64,000 nt of DNA, from assembly GCF_000024345.1 (NCBI RefSeq), contig NC_013729.1:4712001-4776000 (forward strand). Direction: 5' to 3'. Positions 55,780 to 62,932 of the stretch are shown here, in pieces; position 1 is the first letter of the stretch; each line of letters opens with the position of its first letter. A program made the translations under genes and the position numbers. The notes under the pieces are model-generated. The model did not search any database and was not told the DNA's origin. It saw only the letters and a list, made by a program, of their open reading frames with translations. Source of the DNA: Kribbella flavida DSM 17836 (GTDB lineage Bacteria; Actinomycetota; Actinomycetes; Propionibacteriales; Kribbellaceae).

Positions 55780-56249
55780 GCACCTCGGACTCGGCGCTTA
55801 ACAGTTCGTACCCGACGGCCTCGTGCGGCAGGCGCGTACCGGCGATCATGACCTCGGCGGCCAGCTCGCCGAGAGGGCCGAGCCACCCTGCAACCTCCAC
55901 TGCCGTCGTCGATGGGGTCTCCTTCGCCGGTCGGCGAGGCGCGGCATCGAACAACAACTCGTACAGCGCGAGTGCGGGAGTCACCCCGGGCAGCGCGGCA
56001 GACCGAGCTGCACGGTCTGCGGCAGCTGGGATCTGCAGACCCTTGAGATCGACGTCGCCCCCCGTCGACGATGCTGGCCGCCGCGACCAGCACCTCCGGT
56101 GGGACCGCGGGAGGCTCGGACTGCGTCGGGTGACGCTCGCAACACGTTCACAGCTCGGACAATGTCCTCGTGTTCGGTCAGCAGCCGGAACTCGACCAGC
56201 ACCTCGCGGTGCTCGACCGCGCTTTTTTAGTCACCTCAATCAGCACTAA
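55766..56249 (-). pseudogene. Frameshifted gene of unknown function
   Basis: Three reading-frame pieces join into one plausible protein. First comes EFRLLTEHEDIVRAVNVLRA, then after a shift VPPEVLVAAASIVDGG. A run of six C (56058-56063) breaks the frame, and restoring it gives DVDLKGLQIPAAADRAARSA with LALYELLFDAAPRRPAKETP and finally LPHEAVGYELLSAESEVLNR before the stop. No start codon or family is recognised. It converges with and overlaps the TIGR04141-like gene. Confidence 0.6.
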
Positions 56250-56381
56250 AAGATGGTCAAGCTAAGACCCATGGCTAGGATTGTCGACGCCTCGGGTGAC
56301 CAGTCTCCAGCCCCAGTGGGACTGACCTCCCACACCCGGTTCGCGCCGGCATCCGAGGCGAAAAGGTACTGCTCCGATCGA

Positions 56382-57287
56382 CTACCAGCCGCGTTCCGCG
56401 AGGCGGTGCGGCTGCGGGATCTCGTCGACGTTGATGCCGACCATCGCCTCGCCCAGCCCGCGGGAGACCTTGGCGACCACGTCCGGGTCGTCGTAGAAGG
56501 TGGTGGCCTTGACGATCGCCTCGGCGCGCTGGGCCGGGTTGCCGGACTTGAAGATGCCGGAGCCGACGAACACGCCCTCGGCGCCGAGTTGCATCATCAT
56601 CGCGGCGTCGGCCGGGGTGGCGATGCCGCCGGCGGTGAACAGCACGACCGGGAGCTTGCCCGCGGCCGCGACCTCCTTCACCAGCTCGTACGGCGCCTGC
56701 AGCTCCTTGGCGGCGACGAACAACTCGTCCTCCGGCAGGTTCTGCAGCCGGCGCAGCTCCTGGCGAATCTGGCGCATGTGGGTGGTCGCGTTCGAGACGT
56801 CACCGGTGCCGGCCTCGCCCTTGGAGCGGATCATCGCCGCGCCCTCGGTGATCCGGCGCAGCGCCTCGCCCAGGTTGGTCGCGCCGCAGACGAACGGCAC
56901 GGTGAACTGCCACTTGTCGATGTGGTTGGCGTAGTCGGCCGGGGTGAGCACCTCGGACTCGTCGATGTAGTCGACGCCGAGGCTCTGCAGCACCTGCGCC
57001 TCGACGAAGTGACCGATCCGGGCCTTGGCCATCACCGGGATCGAGACCGCCGCGATGATCGAGTCGATCATGTCCGGGTCGCTCATCCGGGACACGCCGC
57101 CCTGGGCCCGGATGTCGGCCGGCACCCGCTCCAGCGCCATCACCGCGACCGCGCCGGCGTCCTCGGCGATCCTGGCCTGCTCGGCGGTGACGACGTCCAT
57201 GATCACGCCGCCCTTGAGCATCTCCGCCATGCCGCGCTTGACCTTCGCGGTCCCGGTCTGCGGCGTCGTGGTCTCGGTGTCGGTCAC
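56382..57287 (-). CDS. pdxS: Pyridoxal 5'-phosphate synthase lyase subunit
   Basis: A 301-residue barrel enzyme that builds PLP from ribose 5-phosphate, glyceraldehyde 3-phosphate and ammonia from PdxT. Active-site lysines sit in SIPVMAKARIGHF and AAMIRSKGEAGTGDV; the phosphate loop is FTAGGIATPADAAMMMQLGA with GVFVGSGIFKSGNP. The C-terminus is GINVDEIPQPHRLAERGW. Its last 30-55 bp are repeated three times, 5.4-14.7 kb downstream. Unusually, it is 18 kb from pdxT, and there is no terminator hairpin after its stop. The pdxR-like gene lies immediately upstream on the same strand. Confidence 0.97.
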   Translation of the reverse strand: MTDTETTTPQTGTAKVKRGMAEMLKGGVIMDVVTAEQARIAEDAGAVAVMALERVPADIRAQGGVSRMSDPDMIDSIIAAVSIPVMAKARIGHFVEAQVLQSLGVDYIDESEVLTPADYANHIDKWQFTVPFVCGATNLGEALRRITEGAAMIRSKGEAGTGDVSNATTHMRQIRQELRRLQNLPEDELFVAAKELQAPYELVKEVAAAGKLPVVLFTAGGIATPADAAMMMQLGAEGVFVGSGIFKSGNPAQRAEAIVKATTFYDDPDVVAKVSRGLGEAMVGINVDEIPQPHRLAERGW

Positions 57288-57345
57288 TGCGTCCTCCTGG
57301 TGGGGTCGATGGGCTCCAGCGTAGGACGGCAGCGCGGCGGGATTT

Positions 57346-57371
57346 CAGTCCACCTCAGATCAACTGGACTG
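57346..57371. promoter_or_regulatory. Candidate PdxR operator before pdxS
   Basis: cagtcca (57346-57352) and tggactg (57365-57371) form a 7-bp inverted repeat with a 12-bp spacer, 59 bp upstream of the pdxS start and overlapping the pdxR stop. A related ccagtc-(6)-gactgg lies at 58720-58737 by the pdxR start. MocR-type regulators of pdxST bind repeated sites near pdxS; the match is by position only. Confidence 0.5.
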
Positions 57372-58715
57372 AGCGATGGCGGCGGCCAGCCGGGCGACCA
57401 CGAGCCGCAGCGTCGCCGGTGGCGCGGTGAACGGGATGCGCAGGTGCCGCCGGTCGGTGCCGTCCGGGGTGAACAGGTCGCCGGCGCCCAGCAGCAGGCC
57501 CTGCTCTCGGGCCGCCTCCAGCGCCCGACGGGACCGCACCTCCGTCAGCTCCAGCCACAACGTCATGCCCCCGGTCGGCGTCGCCCAGGCCACTCCAGGC
57601 ACAGTGTCCAGTCCGTTCTCCAGCGCGGCCAGGTTGGCGCGCAGCCGGGTCTTGCGCCGCGAGATCACCCGGTCCAGCCGGTCGAGGATCGCCAACGCCA
57701 GCAGGTCATCCAGCGCGCTCGGTGACGTCACGCTCAGCCGGGCCGAGGTGTTGATCTTCCGGCGGAGCTGACGACCGGTCCGCACCCAGCCGACGCGCAG
57801 TCCGCCCCACACCGTTTTGCTGAGCGAGCCGACGCTCACTGTTCGGGGATAGCGGCTCAGCGGGTCGGCCTGCTTCCCGCCGGCCAGCCACAGCGGCCGC
57901 ATGGTCTCGTCGCTGATCAGCGCGGCTCCGTAGCGCCGGGCGATCTCCACCACCGCCGTACGCCGGTCCGCCGGCAGGCTGAGCCCCGTCGGGTTGTGGT
58001 TGTCGGCCTGCAGGTAGATCACCTTCGGCTTGTGGCGCCGGCACAGATGAGCGAGCTGGTCGGTGTCCCAGACGCCCGCGGGCCAGCCCACGACGTCCAG
58101 CCGGTGGTTGCGGAGCAGGTCGAAGGCCGCCGGGTACGTCGGCGTCTCGGTGATCGCCACTCCGGGGCCCAGGTCGAGTCCGGCGAGTGCCGCGTTCAGT
58201 CCGGCGGCCGCACCGACGGTCAGCGTGAGCTGACCGGGCTCGGTCGGAACCCCCTCGAGGGTGAGCCGCTCCGCGAGCGCAGTACGGAGTTCCAGTGAGC
58301 CACCGGGTGGTGGACCGTCGCCGCCCATCGCTTGTGGGAGGCCTTCGGCAACGATCTGCGCGGCCACCTCCGCCACGTCGTGCGGAGCAGCGGTGGTGGC
58401 GAAGCGCAGGTCCAGCACGGGCTGGTCCCCCGCGGTCACCGTGGACACCGGGGCGATCGGGTCCAGTAGCCGGTCCAGCGGCCGGACGTGCGTGCCGGAG
58501 CCGCGCCGGGTCTCCAGGACGCCGTCGGCGCGTAGCTGGTCCAGCGCCCGCACCACGGTCACCCGGCTGACGCCGAGCCGCTCGGCCAGCACCCGCTCCG
58601 ACGGCAGCCGCGAACCGATCGACAGATCTCCCCGCTCGATCCGGCGCAGCACCAGCGCCTCGACCTGCTCCGTCTTGGTCCCGTCCACCGGGTCCAGGTC
58701 ACTCCCCCGCCACAT
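57360..58715 (-). CDS. pdxR: MocR/PdxR-type regulator (GntR HTH plus aminotransferase fold)
   Basis: About 451 residues from ATG 58713-58715 (MWRGSDLDPVDGTKTEQVEA). The N-terminal GntR winged helix is LPSERVLAERLGVSRVTVVR with TRRGSGTHVRPL. The class I aminotransferase-like domain has YLQADNHNPTGLSLPADRRT and the PLP-binding Lys in VSVGSLSKTVWGGLRVGWVR. It lies directly upstream of pdxS on the same strand (72 bp), so it most likely regulates PLP synthesis; in corynebacteria the regulator is divergent instead. The gene name is by context. Confidence 0.8.
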   Translation of the reverse strand: MWRGSDLDPVDGTKTEQVEALVLRRIERGDLSIGSRLPSERVLAERLGVSRVTVVRALDQLRADGVLETRRGSGTHVRPLDRLLDPIAPVSTVTAGDQPVLDLRFATTAAPHDVAEVAAQIVAEGLPQAMGGDGPPPGGSLELRTALAERLTLEGVPTEPGQLTLTVGAAAGLNAALAGLDLGPGVAITETPTYPAAFDLLRNHRLDVVGWPAGVWDTDQLAHLCRRHKPKVIYLQADNHNPTGLSLPADRRTAVVEIARRYGAALISDETMRPLWLAGGKQADPLSRYPRTVSVGSLSKTVWGGLRVGWVRTGRQLRRKINTSARLSVTSPSALDDLLALAILDRLDRVISRRKTRLRANLAALENGLDTVPGVAWATPTGGMTLWLELTEVRSRRALEAAREQGLLLGAGDLFTPDGTDRRHLRIPFTAPPATLRLVVARLAAAIAQSS

Positions 58716-58852
58716 GAGTCCAGTCTCCCACGACTGGCCTGATTCGTTCGATGAACCGACTCTCATCGACGCCTCACGCCGCTCTCATCGGCGCTGCCGA
58801 GAGTAGACAGTGAGCCGGCCGCCAGGGCCGGCCCGAACCCCGGAGGACACCC

Positions 58853-59356
58853 ATGAAGCGCTCCATCGTCGCCGCCGGAGCCGGCGCCTTGGCGCTGGCC
58901 GGCAGCGTGCTCGCCGCGCCCGTCGCCCACGCCGAGGAACGGGTCTGCCGCGGCACCCTCGGTGCGGTCACCGTCGACAACGTCCGCGTGCCGGTCGGCG
59001 CCTCGTGCACGCTGAACCGGACCACGGTCAAAGGCACGGTCAAGGTCGAGAGCAACGCCCGGCTGAGCACGTCCTCGGCCCGGGTCAACGGCAACGTCCA
59101 GGCCGAGGGGCACGCCCACGTCTACCTGTACGCCAGCACGGTGGGCGGCAGCGTGCAGCTGAAGCAGGGCCGGACGGCGTCGCTGCGCTCCAACCAGGTC
59201 AAGGGCGACGTCCAGTCGTTCACCAACCGGGGCGCGCAGGACTTCACCGCCAACCGCATCGACGGCAACCTGCAGTGCAAGTCGAACGTCCCGGCGCCGA
59301 CCGGCTCGGGCAACGTCGTCGGCGGCACCAAGGAGGACCAGTGCCGCCGGCTCTGA
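58853..59356 (+). CDS. Small secreted beta-repeat protein
   Basis: A 167-residue exported protein. The signal peptide is MKRSIVAAGAGALALAGSVL with cleavage at AHA (residues about 24-26). The mature part has a repeated V-x-G-x-V-x-V/A pattern (TTVKGTVKVESNARLSTSSA; ARVNGNVQAEGHAHVYLYAS; TVGGSVQLKQGRTASLRSNQ; VKGDVQSF), about 20 residues per turn, like a bactofilin or beta-solenoid. Four Cys (two early, one at NLQCKS, one near the end) could pair. The function is unknown. It is divergent from pdxR. Confidence 0.8.
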   Translation: MKRSIVAAGAGALALAGSVLAAPVAHAEERVCRGTLGAVTVDNVRVPVGASCTLNRTTVKGTVKVESNARLSTSSARVNGNVQAEGHAHVYLYASTVGGSVQLKQGRTASLRSNQVKGDVQSFTNRGAQDFTANRIDGNLQCKSNVPAPTGSGNVVGGTKEDQCRRL

Positions 59357-59427
59357 CCACCAAGAGACTCTGACTCCGAGTCGCGCCGGAGCAACACTGC
59401 GGCGCTCCCGGTGCTGCGCCCGCCCTT

Positions 59428-59476
59428 GAGCACCCGCCAGCCACGAAATCGTCGTACGAGTAGCTGGCGGGTGCTC
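59428..59476. repeat. Palindromic hairpin element, copy 1
   Basis: Perfect 14-bp arms (gagcacccgccagc and its complement) enclose a 21-base loop that contains the sub-palindrome cgtacg. It is nearly identical to a second copy 101 bp further on. It lies between the secreted-protein gene and the polymerase-like gene. Confidence 0.85.
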
Positions 59477-59528
59477 ACAGTCAACGCGATGTGGCCAGTC
59501 GCGGCTCCCCGTGCCACGCACCGACCTC

Positions 59529-59577
59529 GAGCACCCACCAGCCACGAAATCGTCGTACGAGTAGCTGGCGGGTGCTC
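59529..59577. repeat. Palindromic hairpin element, copy 2
   Basis: Same loop and right arm as copy 1 and one base different in the left arm. Here the arms extend outward to ccgac and gtcgg, so the full stem reaches about 22 bp with two mismatches. The pair resembles REP-type elements. Confidence 0.85.
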
Positions 59578-59648
59578 GAAGTCGGCGGGGAGAGGTCGGT
59601 GGGCTCGACGTGGCCGGGACTGTCGGTGCGGGGTGGGAGGATCCGGGC

Positions 59649-61304
59649 ATGGACGAGCGGTGGGCGGTCGCGCCGGTGGAGGGAGGCGGGGCGTTGCTCG
59701 TCGCCCTGCACCCGGACGGGCAGCCGGCCGGGCCGATCCGGCGCGAGCCCGATCTGGCGGCCGCGATCGGGTCGCGGCCGCAGGTGAGCCGGTGGGTGTG
59801 GCGGTCGACCGCCGAGATCTACCCACGGCTGCTGGCCGCCGGGGTCCGCGTGGAGCGGTGCTACGACGTCGAGTGTGCGGAGGTGCTGCTGCTCGGGCAC
59901 GAGGGCCGGCTCGGCGAGCCCCGGTCCGCGGCGGCGGCCTGGGCCCGGTTGACCGACCAGCCGGTGCCGCCCGACCCGCCGATGCGGGCTGCCGAGCCCG
60001 GCGAGCAGTCGTCGCTGTTCGAGATCGAGTCCGAGCCGCTGCCCTTCGAGGCCCTGCTGCGTGTGTACGCCGACCAGCTCCGTCGTCACCAGCAAGCCGA
60101 GTACCCGGAGCGCATGCGGCTGCTGACCGCGTCGGAGTCGTCCGGCATGCTGATCGCCGCCGAGATGGACCGCGCCGGACTGCCGTGGAGCGCGGAGACC
60201 CATCGCGCCCTGCTGACCGAGCTGCTCGGCGAGCGATATGCGGGCGGTGGCGAGCCCCGCCGGCTCACCGAGCTGGCCGAGCAGGTGTCGGCGGCGTTCG
60301 GGCGCCGGGTGCGGCCCGACCTGCCGGCCGACGTGCTCAAGGCGTTCAAGCAAGCCGGCTACCAACTGACCTCGACGCGGCGCTGGGAGTTGCAGACCAT
60401 CGATCACCCGGCGGTCGAGCCCCTGATCGAGTACAAGAAGCTCTACCGGATCTACACGGCGAACGGCTGGAGCTGGCTCAACGACTGGGTCCACGACGGC
60501 CGCTTCCGTCCCGGCTTCGTGCCCGGCGGCACGGTGTCCGGCCGCTGGATCACCAACGGCGGTGGCGGACTGCAGATCCCGAAGGTGATCCGGCGGGCCG
60601 TGGTCGCCGATCCCGGCTGGCGGCTGGTCGTCGCCGACGCCTCCCAGCTGGAGCCCCGGGTGCTCGCCGCGATCTCCCGCGACCCCGGCCTGATGGAGGT
60701 CGCGGGCAATGCCGCCGATCTCTACAAGGCCGTCTCGGACAAGGCGTTCTCCGGTGACCGGGCGATGGCCAAGCTGGCTGTGCTCGGCGCGATCTACGGC
60801 CAGACCTCCGGCGACGGCCTGAAGAACCTGGCCGCCCTGCGCAAGCGGTTCCCCAAGGCGGTCGCGTACGTCGACGACGCGGCCCGCGCGGGTGAGGAGG
60901 GCCGCCTGGTCCGCACCTGGCTCGGCCGGACCTGTCCGCCGTCGGGGTCGCAGCTCGACTCGGCTCAGCTGGAAGGGCCGCCGGCCGACGAGCCGCAGGT
61001 CGACAGCCGACGGGCCCGGGCCCGCGGCCGGTTCACCCGCAACTTCGTCGTGCAGGGCAGTGCCGCCGACTGGGCGCTGCTGATGATGGCCGCGCTGCGC
61101 CAGTCGATCGCCACGTACAAGGCCGAGCTGGTCTTCTTCCAGCACGACGAGGTGATCGTGCACTGCCCGGCCGAGGAGGCCGACCAGGTCGCGGCCGCGA
61201 TCCAGGCCGCGGGCGACCTGGCCGGCACGCTCACCTTCGGTGCGACCCCGACCCGTTTCCCGTTCGGCACGGCGATCGTGCAGTGCTACGCCGACGCGAA
61301 GTAG
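59649..61304 (+). CDS. DNA polymerase I-like protein (family A)
   Basis: A 551-residue polymerase-like protein from ATG 59649 (MDERWAVAPVEGGGALLVAL). Family A palm motifs are present but divergent: motif A VVADASQLEPRVLAAISR (usually DYSQIELR), motif B AKLAVLGAIYGQTSGDGLK, motif C FFQHDEVIVH. The N-terminal 150 residues take the place of a 3'-5' exonuclease domain but lack obvious acidic catalytic motifs, and there is no 5' nuclease. It matches actinobacterial proteins annotated bifunctional exonuclease/polymerase. It probably supplements PolA in repair. Confidence 0.85.
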   Translation: MDERWAVAPVEGGGALLVALHPDGQPAGPIRREPDLAAAIGSRPQVSRWVWRSTAEIYPRLLAAGVRVERCYDVECAEVLLLGHEGRLGEPRSAAAAWARLTDQPVPPDPPMRAAEPGEQSSLFEIESEPLPFEALLRVYADQLRRHQQAEYPERMRLLTASESSGMLIAAEMDRAGLPWSAETHRALLTELLGERYAGGGEPRRLTELAEQVSAAFGRRVRPDLPADVLKAFKQAGYQLTSTRRWELQTIDHPAVEPLIEYKKLYRIYTANGWSWLNDWVHDGRFRPGFVPGGTVSGRWITNGGGGLQIPKVIRRAVVADPGWRLVVADASQLEPRVLAAISRDPGLMEVAGNAADLYKAVSDKAFSGDRAMAKLAVLGAIYGQTSGDGLKNLAALRKRFPKAVAYVDDAARAGEEGRLVRTWLGRTCPPSGSQLDSAQLEGPPADEPQVDSRRARARGRFTRNFVVQGSAADWALLMMAALRQSIATYKAELVFFQHDEVIVHCPAEEADQVAAAIQAAGDLAGTLTFGATPTRFPFGTAIVQCYADAK

Positions 61305-61307
61305 CCG

Positions 61308-62282
61308 TCAGGTCAGCCGGCCGGGCAGCCCGTACGCCGGGAAGTCGGTGAGCTCGAACGCGGTCAGCTCGGCGATCAGCCCGTTCTCGATCCGGAACAC
61401 GTCGAAGCCGAACGGCCGGAAGACGGTGTCGCCGGGCACCCGCAAGTACGCCGCGAGCGCGGGCTGACGGTTCACCCCGCTGATCAGGAACCGCCACGCG
61501 CCCCGGTTGGCCGGACCACCCGGTTCGAAGTTCGCGGCGAACACCTGCTCGGCCCGGTCCCGGCCGGCGTACCAGAACGGGTACGGCGGCATCGTGACCC
61601 GGACGTCCTCGTGCATCAACGCGGCCAGCGCCGGCGCGTCACCGGCCTCGAACGCCTCCAGGTACTTCGTCAGCAACGCCTGCTCGACCGCCGACGGATC
61701 ACCCGCCGGCGCCCACTCCGTACGCCGTGGCGGCAGGTGCTCGCGCAGGACGGGACGAGCCCGCTGCAGCGCGGAGTTCACCGACGCCACGGTCGTCCCG
61801 AGCAGCTCGGCCGTGTCCTTGGCGGGCCAGCCGAGCACGTCGCGAAAGATCACCACCGCCCGCTGCCGGGCCGGCAGCTGCTGGATCGCGGTGAGGAACG
61901 CCAGCTCGATCGTCTCCCGCCGGATGACCTGCGCGTCCGGCTCCTCCGCGCGGTCGAGCAGCACGTCGGGATACGGCTGGAGCCAGGGCAGGTCGTCGCG
62001 CCCCGGCCGCGGGTCCGTCGGCCAGGACGCGGGCTCGAGCTGGTACGGCAGGACCCGCTGGGGGCGGCGCAGGTCGTCGAGGCAAGCGTTCGTGGCGATC
62101 CGGTAGAGCCACGCCCGGAAGCTCGACCGGCCTTCGAAGTCGGCCCGGTGCCGCCAGGCCCGCAGGAACGTCTCCTGGACGAGGTCCTCGGCGTCGTCGT
62201 ACGAGCCGAGCATGCGGTAGCAGTGCACCCGCAGCTCGTGCCGGTATCGCTCGGTCTGCTCGGCGAAGGCATCCTCGGTCAA
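61308..62282 (-). CDS. ECF sigma factor, SigG/SigX5-like with SnoaL-like C-terminus
   Basis: A 324-residue sigma factor. TTG 62280-62282 (in ttga, overlapping the upstream stop) with ggagg upstream is the only start that keeps the full sigma-2 domain. Region 2 is LGSYDDAEDLVQETFLRAWR; the linker DLPWLQPYPDVLLDRAEEPD is diagnostic of the SigG/SigX5 group; region 4 is LPARQRAVVIFRDVLGWPAK. A SnoaL-like domain follows from about residue 200 (DAPALAALMHEDVRVTMPPY). No anti-sigma gene adjoins; the SnoaL domain probably modulates activity. Confidence 0.9.
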   Translation of the reverse strand: MTEDAFAEQTERYRHELRVHCYRMLGSYDDAEDLVQETFLRAWRHRADFEGRSSFRAWLYRIATNACLDDLRRPQRVLPYQLEPASWPTDPRPGRDDLPWLQPYPDVLLDRAEEPDAQVIRRETIELAFLTAIQQLPARQRAVVIFRDVLGWPAKDTAELLGTTVASVNSALQRARPVLREHLPPRRTEWAPAGDPSAVEQALLTKYLEAFEAGDAPALAALMHEDVRVTMPPYPFWYAGRDRAEQVFAANFEPGGPANRGAWRFLISGVNRQPALAAYLRVPGDTVFRPFGFDVFRIENGLIAELTAFELTDFPAYGLPGRLT

Positions 62283-62767
62283 CTGCCGTCCTCCAGCTCG
62301 ATGGTGCACGGCATCGGCGCGTGCCCCGCCAGCCGGAACCAGGTGACCAGCCGTCGCCGCCGCAGCTCCCGGGTGGACACCACGATGTCGTTGTGGAACC
62401 GCCGGGCCAGCTGCACCCGGCGCAGGGCAGCCGCCAGCTCCCCGGCCCACGGTTGCACGTCCGTGCCGGTCGCCACGATCGCTCTGGTCAGCGCCGACTC
62501 CCGCTGTTCCCGCTCCTCCTCCGGCGCGGTCCGGGCCCGGTGCGCGGCGTCCAGCAGGAGCAGGGACGACGCCGGATCGAGTACGCCGCTGCCGGCGAGC
62601 TCGGCAACGAGTGCGGAGCGGCGGGCGAGCTCCGTCTCCAGCCGGGCCCTCGCAGTCGCCACCCGGTGGTGCAGCCGGTCGAGCCGGCCGGCGGTCCAGC
62701 TTCCGTAGACGACGAACAGCAGCAGCAGGACCGCGCCCGCCGCCAGCAGCACGCCCGAGAGTTCCAC
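62279..62767 (-). CDS. LemA-like membrane-anchored protein
   Basis: A 162-residue protein with one N-terminal helix (VLLAAGAVLLLLFVVYGSWT) and a helical cytoplasmic or external domain: RLDRLHHRVATARARLETEL then ARRSALVAELAGSGVLDP, close to the LemA opening (N/D-x-L-x-x-L-R-x-x-V...LxRR-x-x-L). The later part diverges (ELRRRRLVTWFRLAGHAP). Its stop overlaps the TTG start of the sigma-factor gene by 4 bp, so the sigma factor depends on its translation. Confidence 0.7.
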   Translation of the reverse strand: MELSGVLLAAGAVLLLLFVVYGSWTAGRLDRLHHRVATARARLETELARRSALVAELAGSGVLDPASSLLLLDAAHRARTAPEEEREQRESALTRAIVATGTDVQPWAGELAAALRRVQLARRFHNDIVVSTRELRRRRLVTWFRLAGHAPMPCTIELEDGS

Positions 62768-62790
62768 GCCCCCATTCTGCGCGCCGCTCC

Positions 62791-62887
62791 CGTGCCTCTC
62801 GTGGGTTGACCTCCGAAGTGCATGGTTGGCCTGTCAGATCGCGATGGGCCAACCATGCACCTCGGAGGTCAACCCATGAAAGGCACG
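62791..62887. repeat. 97-bp near-perfect palindromic element
   Basis: Arms of 40 bp (62791-62830 and 62848-62887) pair with only four mismatches around a 17-base loop; the central part (ttgacctccga, gtgcatggttggc and complements) is intact. It lies between the histidine kinase (stop 62933) and the LemA-like gene (start 62767). The length is far beyond a simple terminator, which suggests a mobile palindromic element or MITE that may also stop transcription. Confidence 0.85.
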
Positions 62888-62932
62888 CGTCCGGGCGCAA
62901 GGTTGTCCGGGGCTGAGACGGCCGAACGGCGT

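Noticed and set aside
56253..56381. tRNA-like T-loop sequence (ggttcgcgcc) near 56338 downstream of pdxS
   Set aside because: I could not build the acceptor, D or anticodon arms, so I do not call a tRNA attachment site.
41681..56434. Integrase or transposase gene within the island
   Set aside because: None of the frames shows tyrosine- or serine-recombinase or DDE motifs; the mechanism stays unproven.
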